This document shows positions 60,540-64,000 of a stretch of 64,000 nucleotides of DNA, piece by piece; position 1 is the first letter of the stretch, and the number at the start of each line of letters is the position of its first letter. The stretch covers positions 704,225-768,224 of the forward strand of contig JACBWW010000023.1 of assembly GCA_020086605.1 (NCBI GenBank), in the 5' to 3' direction. The position numbers were made by a program, and so were the translations under genes. Origin of the DNA: Lanius collurio (taxonomy: Eukaryota; Chordata; Aves; Passeriformes; Laniidae). The notes beneath the pieces were generated by a model. It was given only the letters and a program-made list of their open reading frames with translations, was not told where the DNA came from and did no database searches.

Positions 60540-60715
60540 TGGTTAAAGCAACCTCCTGAAAGGGACCATTGAGTTTCATAATTCAATGAATATTTATATT
60601 GCTTTAAAGAAAAAGAAAACTTGAGAGCCTTGTTTTGCAAGATTAAGCAACAAATGTCTTATATTTCAAATGAATTGCTAAGACTTAATCCTGCAATTCT
60701 TTTCTAATCCGGGCA
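60540..60715. promoter_or_regulatory. AT-rich candidate element
   Basis: The block contains CATTGAGTTTCATAATTCAATG (an inverted CATTGA/TCAATG pair), TTATATTGCTTTAAAG, CAAGATTAAGC and CTAATCCGGGCAG. AGTCCT-A-AGGACT forms a small palindrome at 60,715-60,727. Support is weak. Confidence 0.22.
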
Positions 60716-62179
60716 GTCCTAAGGACTACCATGAGATCAAGGACTCCTGACAGGAGTGAGTTTGCAGGGTCAGGGCTTTCATCTGGGTAGAATGCATGCA
60801 GCCAGTCACCAGGTGAACTCATTTCACTGAATTTCTAATCCACTTGAGTATCGTGGGTTTGAAAGTTCAAATAAAAATAAAATCTAAGAAAAAAAATTAT
60901 CAGACCTTATTGAATTTCCTTACCACTTAGACAATGAAATAGCAATGGAGAAGATGAAAAATGTGTTCAGTGAGAATGTGATGAAATATGTAATAGGACC
61001 CAGAAATGGAGGTGCTGTTCTTGAGAATGAAAAAGTACAAACCGATCCCCTTCTACATTTCCCCCCTAACCAGAACATGTGTCCCCCTGTCCAGTCACAC
61101 ACATACCTGTGAAATGCCTTTGACCTACACGGAACTGTCAGCAGGGTCCTTTCCTGCCATCTCACCTGCCATGGTACCAATCACTATTCTCTGCTGCAGG
61201 GCTGTTACAGCAGCCCTTCCAGAACAGGAGCCACGAAGGGCAGAGCTGCTCTGCCCTACAGCTGGGGGTCCCTCACAGGCATCAGGGGGCGAGGAAGGTG
61301 TAAGTAAAGGAAGAACCCAAGTAGCTGTACCTATTTCTACCTTAACAGCAATCATCCAGTATTGATTAGAGGCCCTGGCCAGAGCCAGGCTCAAGAGCCC
61401 TCCAAGGAGGACCAGAGCACCTCCTAAGAAACTGGGAGCATCTTTATTTACACACTAAATCCCTACGGAAACAGGCACAAGATCACCTCTAGCATCAGTC
61501 ATTGAGGTCTTCCCAGACAGCAGCTTAGCAAGAGGCTCTGCCACACCAGCCCTGAAAGGGGCTGTCCTCATTTTCCCCCACCCAGTGGTCCCAGGTGTCT
61601 TTCTCCCCACCATGATGACAGAAGCGCAAGGGAGCACAAGCCCCTCATGCATGGACTTGTGTAGAAATTAAGATTTGTAACAGGTCTGCAAAGCCTTACC
61701 TGGGGCAGGTGAAGGCAGGAACAGCACGCAGGGGCACTTGGGGACAGCTGATGGGGATGGGCCTTTGCAGCTCTGAGTGGCCCCTGCTCCAGGTGTGGAA
61801 GTCTATTGCAACTCATCGGGATATTTCTTTTGCCCACTTCCTATGAAACTTGTTGCCCAGCTCCAATATTTTATTTTAAACCAAACATTTTCATATTCTT
61901 ATCAGTTCAGCTACTTGTTCCTCAACTGAAATAAAAGGTATTGTCAAATATGACAAAGATGCTTTTACAGGTTTTAGTAATTTTTAGAAAACTTGATTAT
62001 TTGAAAGGCTTGCTCTGAATTTAAATATTTCCAACTCTTATAATATTTACAAAACTGTTATAATTTCTGAGGTTTTTGTGTTCCTTGTTATTTTGAAATA
62101 TAAGAAGAATTCTTAAGCTGCTTAGTCTGAACACAGCACCTGAATTTGTGAGTAGTACTCCTCAGTCTTGAAGCTCACA

Positions 62180-62310
62180 CTAAACACAGTTTTGATTGCA
62201 GCTGGGTCACAGGCTAAATTCATTAATTAGAGTACCTAATAAATTGTTATTGACATTGTTCAGTTGTTTGTCACCACCCAAAATGGTCAATAATGTCAAC
62301 AACAGAAAAT
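62180..62310. promoter_or_regulatory. AT-rich candidate element
   Basis: The block contains GTTTTGATTGCAGC, AAATTCATTAATTAGAG, CCTAATAAATTG and AATGGTCAATAATGTC within about 130 bp. It is a homeodomain-like site cluster with no ORF. Confidence 0.25.
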
Positions 62311-64000
62311 AGAACATAGCAAAAGCCAAGCTAAGCTTACATAAATTAACTGAGGGAAAAAGCACAGATGAAAATAGTGGCAGCAGTGGAGTGAGTGAGG
62401 GGGAAGCAGAGGTGGCCAGAGATCAGTGTGTCCTGAAATGCTGCATTCAGTTAACATCTCAAATGGCACCTCACAGGGTCCTGTTCTGCATTAGCAGCAG
62501 GGAATAAGCACTGGTTTTACTCCTTAGCATCCTGCCATACCCTCAGTAGGCTACTCTCTTCTTTGCCTGAGTAAAATGAAGAACTTGGTATAGCTGGAAG
62601 ATATTTTTCCATTTGATTTTGCAGATGTGGCTGGAGGGAGTTCTCCTTTGGAACATCAAAGCCTTTCATGAATATATGTTATTTTGGTAATGATCCTTCT
62701 GTAGTCTAACAAGTCTAAAACAACCATTTTGTGGAGACTTCATTTTTCTTTTACTTTTCTTTACAAGTGTTTTCTATAAAAGAATCCAGATCTTGACACT
62801 GAAAAGAAACATTGGGTTTAATGTGATATATTCATAGGTCAAAAATAATTTCCCCCATAACCCACTTCACCTTTTTGAAACCCAAGGGTTTTTCAATGTG
62901 AACCAGAACCACACAGTTCTTTAGACTGTGCTGAGCCAGACAAATCCTGTTTTCAGCCAGCAGCAACTCACAATTCAAACTGTGCTGCCCTTTTCCAACA
63001 CAGGCTGTGATGTCTGTCTGCTTTTCTCTAATATTTGTATCACCTTCCTCCACATCAGCTTGAGGGGGGGTTCTGGTACAGAGGTGGTGCCAAGCGACTC
63101 GTGGTGCAAGGGAAAGCTCGACTCTGCTTTCCCTTCTCACCCTGCTTCCACAAGAGGGGCTGAAAGGGCTGTCGAGAGACCCAGCACCCTTGGACTGGCT
63201 CAGTCTGAGTGCTTGGAGGTTTGTCCCCTACGGCAGCATTTGAGTGTTTTCCACAGTCAGAAGTGATGAGAAGGGGAGAAGGGAATCACTCCTGGGCTGC
63301 AGCGAGTCGGGGCAGCTGAGCCCCAAGGAAAGCTGGGGCCTGAGCAGAGCTGCTGCTGTAGGATTTTCAAAATCTGTAGGAACAGAGAGTATCACTGCCT
63401 AATCTCATGCGATTTAAAATGACCACAATCAGCATTAGGATCAAAAACACAATTTATGCATTTTAAGTTTACCAAAAGGAGGGGTTTTTCCCTATCAGTT
63501 GAATTCCTTATGGCTCCCAGAAAGAAACAATCTTCCACAGGCAGAACTAGAACAGCCTGGCATAATCACTCATACCTAATGCTGGATATTTACTGCTGTC
63601 ATCAGAGACTTAAGGTCTAAAAATCCCATCTTATAAAAATAAATAAATAAAAGAGAACGTAATGACTTCACTGATCCTTTGCTGCTAAATCTGAAGTACA
63701 TGGAGAATTTGGATTAATTCACATGTTAAAATTGATAAAATATGTTGGGCTGACCTCAGTGGCTGCAGTGTGGAATATTTGGAATACTGGATGTATACAC
63801 AAGCATGCACTTGTTAACTTTTCTAACTTACTGCAAGTCTGCTTCAGTTCCTACCAAACTGATGCAGGGTTCCCAGCTGTGTTAAATGGGAAAGCCACTA
63901 GGCCACACATCATGCATTATTGTGTGCATGACCAGTGGGATGCCCACATCTGTCTCAAAAGCTGTAATCCAGATATACATATAGACATGCATATAAAGAC

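Larger units (their letters stand above)
53621..64000. other. Intergenic DNA, no gene seen between the AT-rich elements
   Basis: Outside the separately listed AT-rich candidates and simple repeats, I recognise no exon, RNA gene or transposon family. Open frames reach 177 codons (57,246-57,779, minus) without domain features. The region is presumed to lead toward MMP2, but no MMP2 sequence was recognised before the window ends. Confidence 0.5.

Noticed and set aside
29112..64000. Expected neighbour MMP2
   Set aside because: I looked among the translated frames for MMP2 propeptide and catalytic motifs such as PRCGNPD and found none; the gene probably lies beyond the window.
1..64000. Transfer RNA genes, CRISPR arrays, bacterial or phage modules
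   Set aside because: No tRNA B-box with a matching A-box, no regularly spaced direct repeats, and no operon-like coding were seen.

Overview
The window reads as vertebrate nuclear DNA, most likely from a bird. It carries one protein-coding gene, a complete but partly gapped copy of the Iroquois homeobox gene IRX6 on the + strand (coding span about 25,797-29,111). About 25 kb of non-coding DNA lies upstream and about 34 kb downstream. The bird call rests on the IRX6 protein, the very compact GC-rich introns (129-1,117 bp), the scarcity of recognisable SINE/LINE copies, and a short LTR whose ends resemble avian ERVL-type LTRs from memory. The species cannot be named. No bacterial, phage, CRISPR or operon-like content is present, and I found no previously undescribed multi-gene system. 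|| Layout: 1-25,250 is intergenic DNA with several AT-rich, motif-dense stretches that look like conserved non-coding elements (about 9.5-10.1, 15.1-15.6, 21.0-21.3, 23.8-24.1 and 25.1-25.25 kb). At 25,250-25,363 a CpG-rich segment runs into a 390-base N gap that hides the core promoter and most of the 5'UTR. IRX6 coding exons lie at 25,797-25,841, 26,959-27,204, 27,465-27,574, 27,866-28,173, 28,303-28,794 and 29,011-29,111, with consistent phases and GT/AG ends. They give a 433-residue protein with a 63-residue TALE homeodomain, a nine-glutamate acidic run and an Iro-box-like motif. A further splice to 29,306-29,369 is possible. Poly(A) signals occur near 30.09-30.13 kb, and a second, ORF-free CpG island covers 31.7-32.5 kb. 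|| From 32.5 to 64 kb I see no gene. Notable content is a 126-bp solo-LTR-like element with a 5-bp target-site duplication (38,104-38,229), an apparently constrained block holding a perfect 25-bp inverted repeat (42,386-42,479), and more AT-rich candidate enhancers (45.8-46.4, 53.4-53.6, 55.65-55.75, 56.2, 58.1, 60.6 and 62.2 kb). || Biological reading: IRX6 is the outer member of the IRXB cluster (IRX3-IRX5-IRX6), with MMP2 as the usual next gene beyond IRX6. If that order holds, the left flank is the IRX5-IRX6 interval and the right flank leads toward MMP2. Such clusters sit in gene deserts full of long-range enhancers, which fits what is seen. All enhancer calls here are inferred from composition and motifs only; no alignment was possible.
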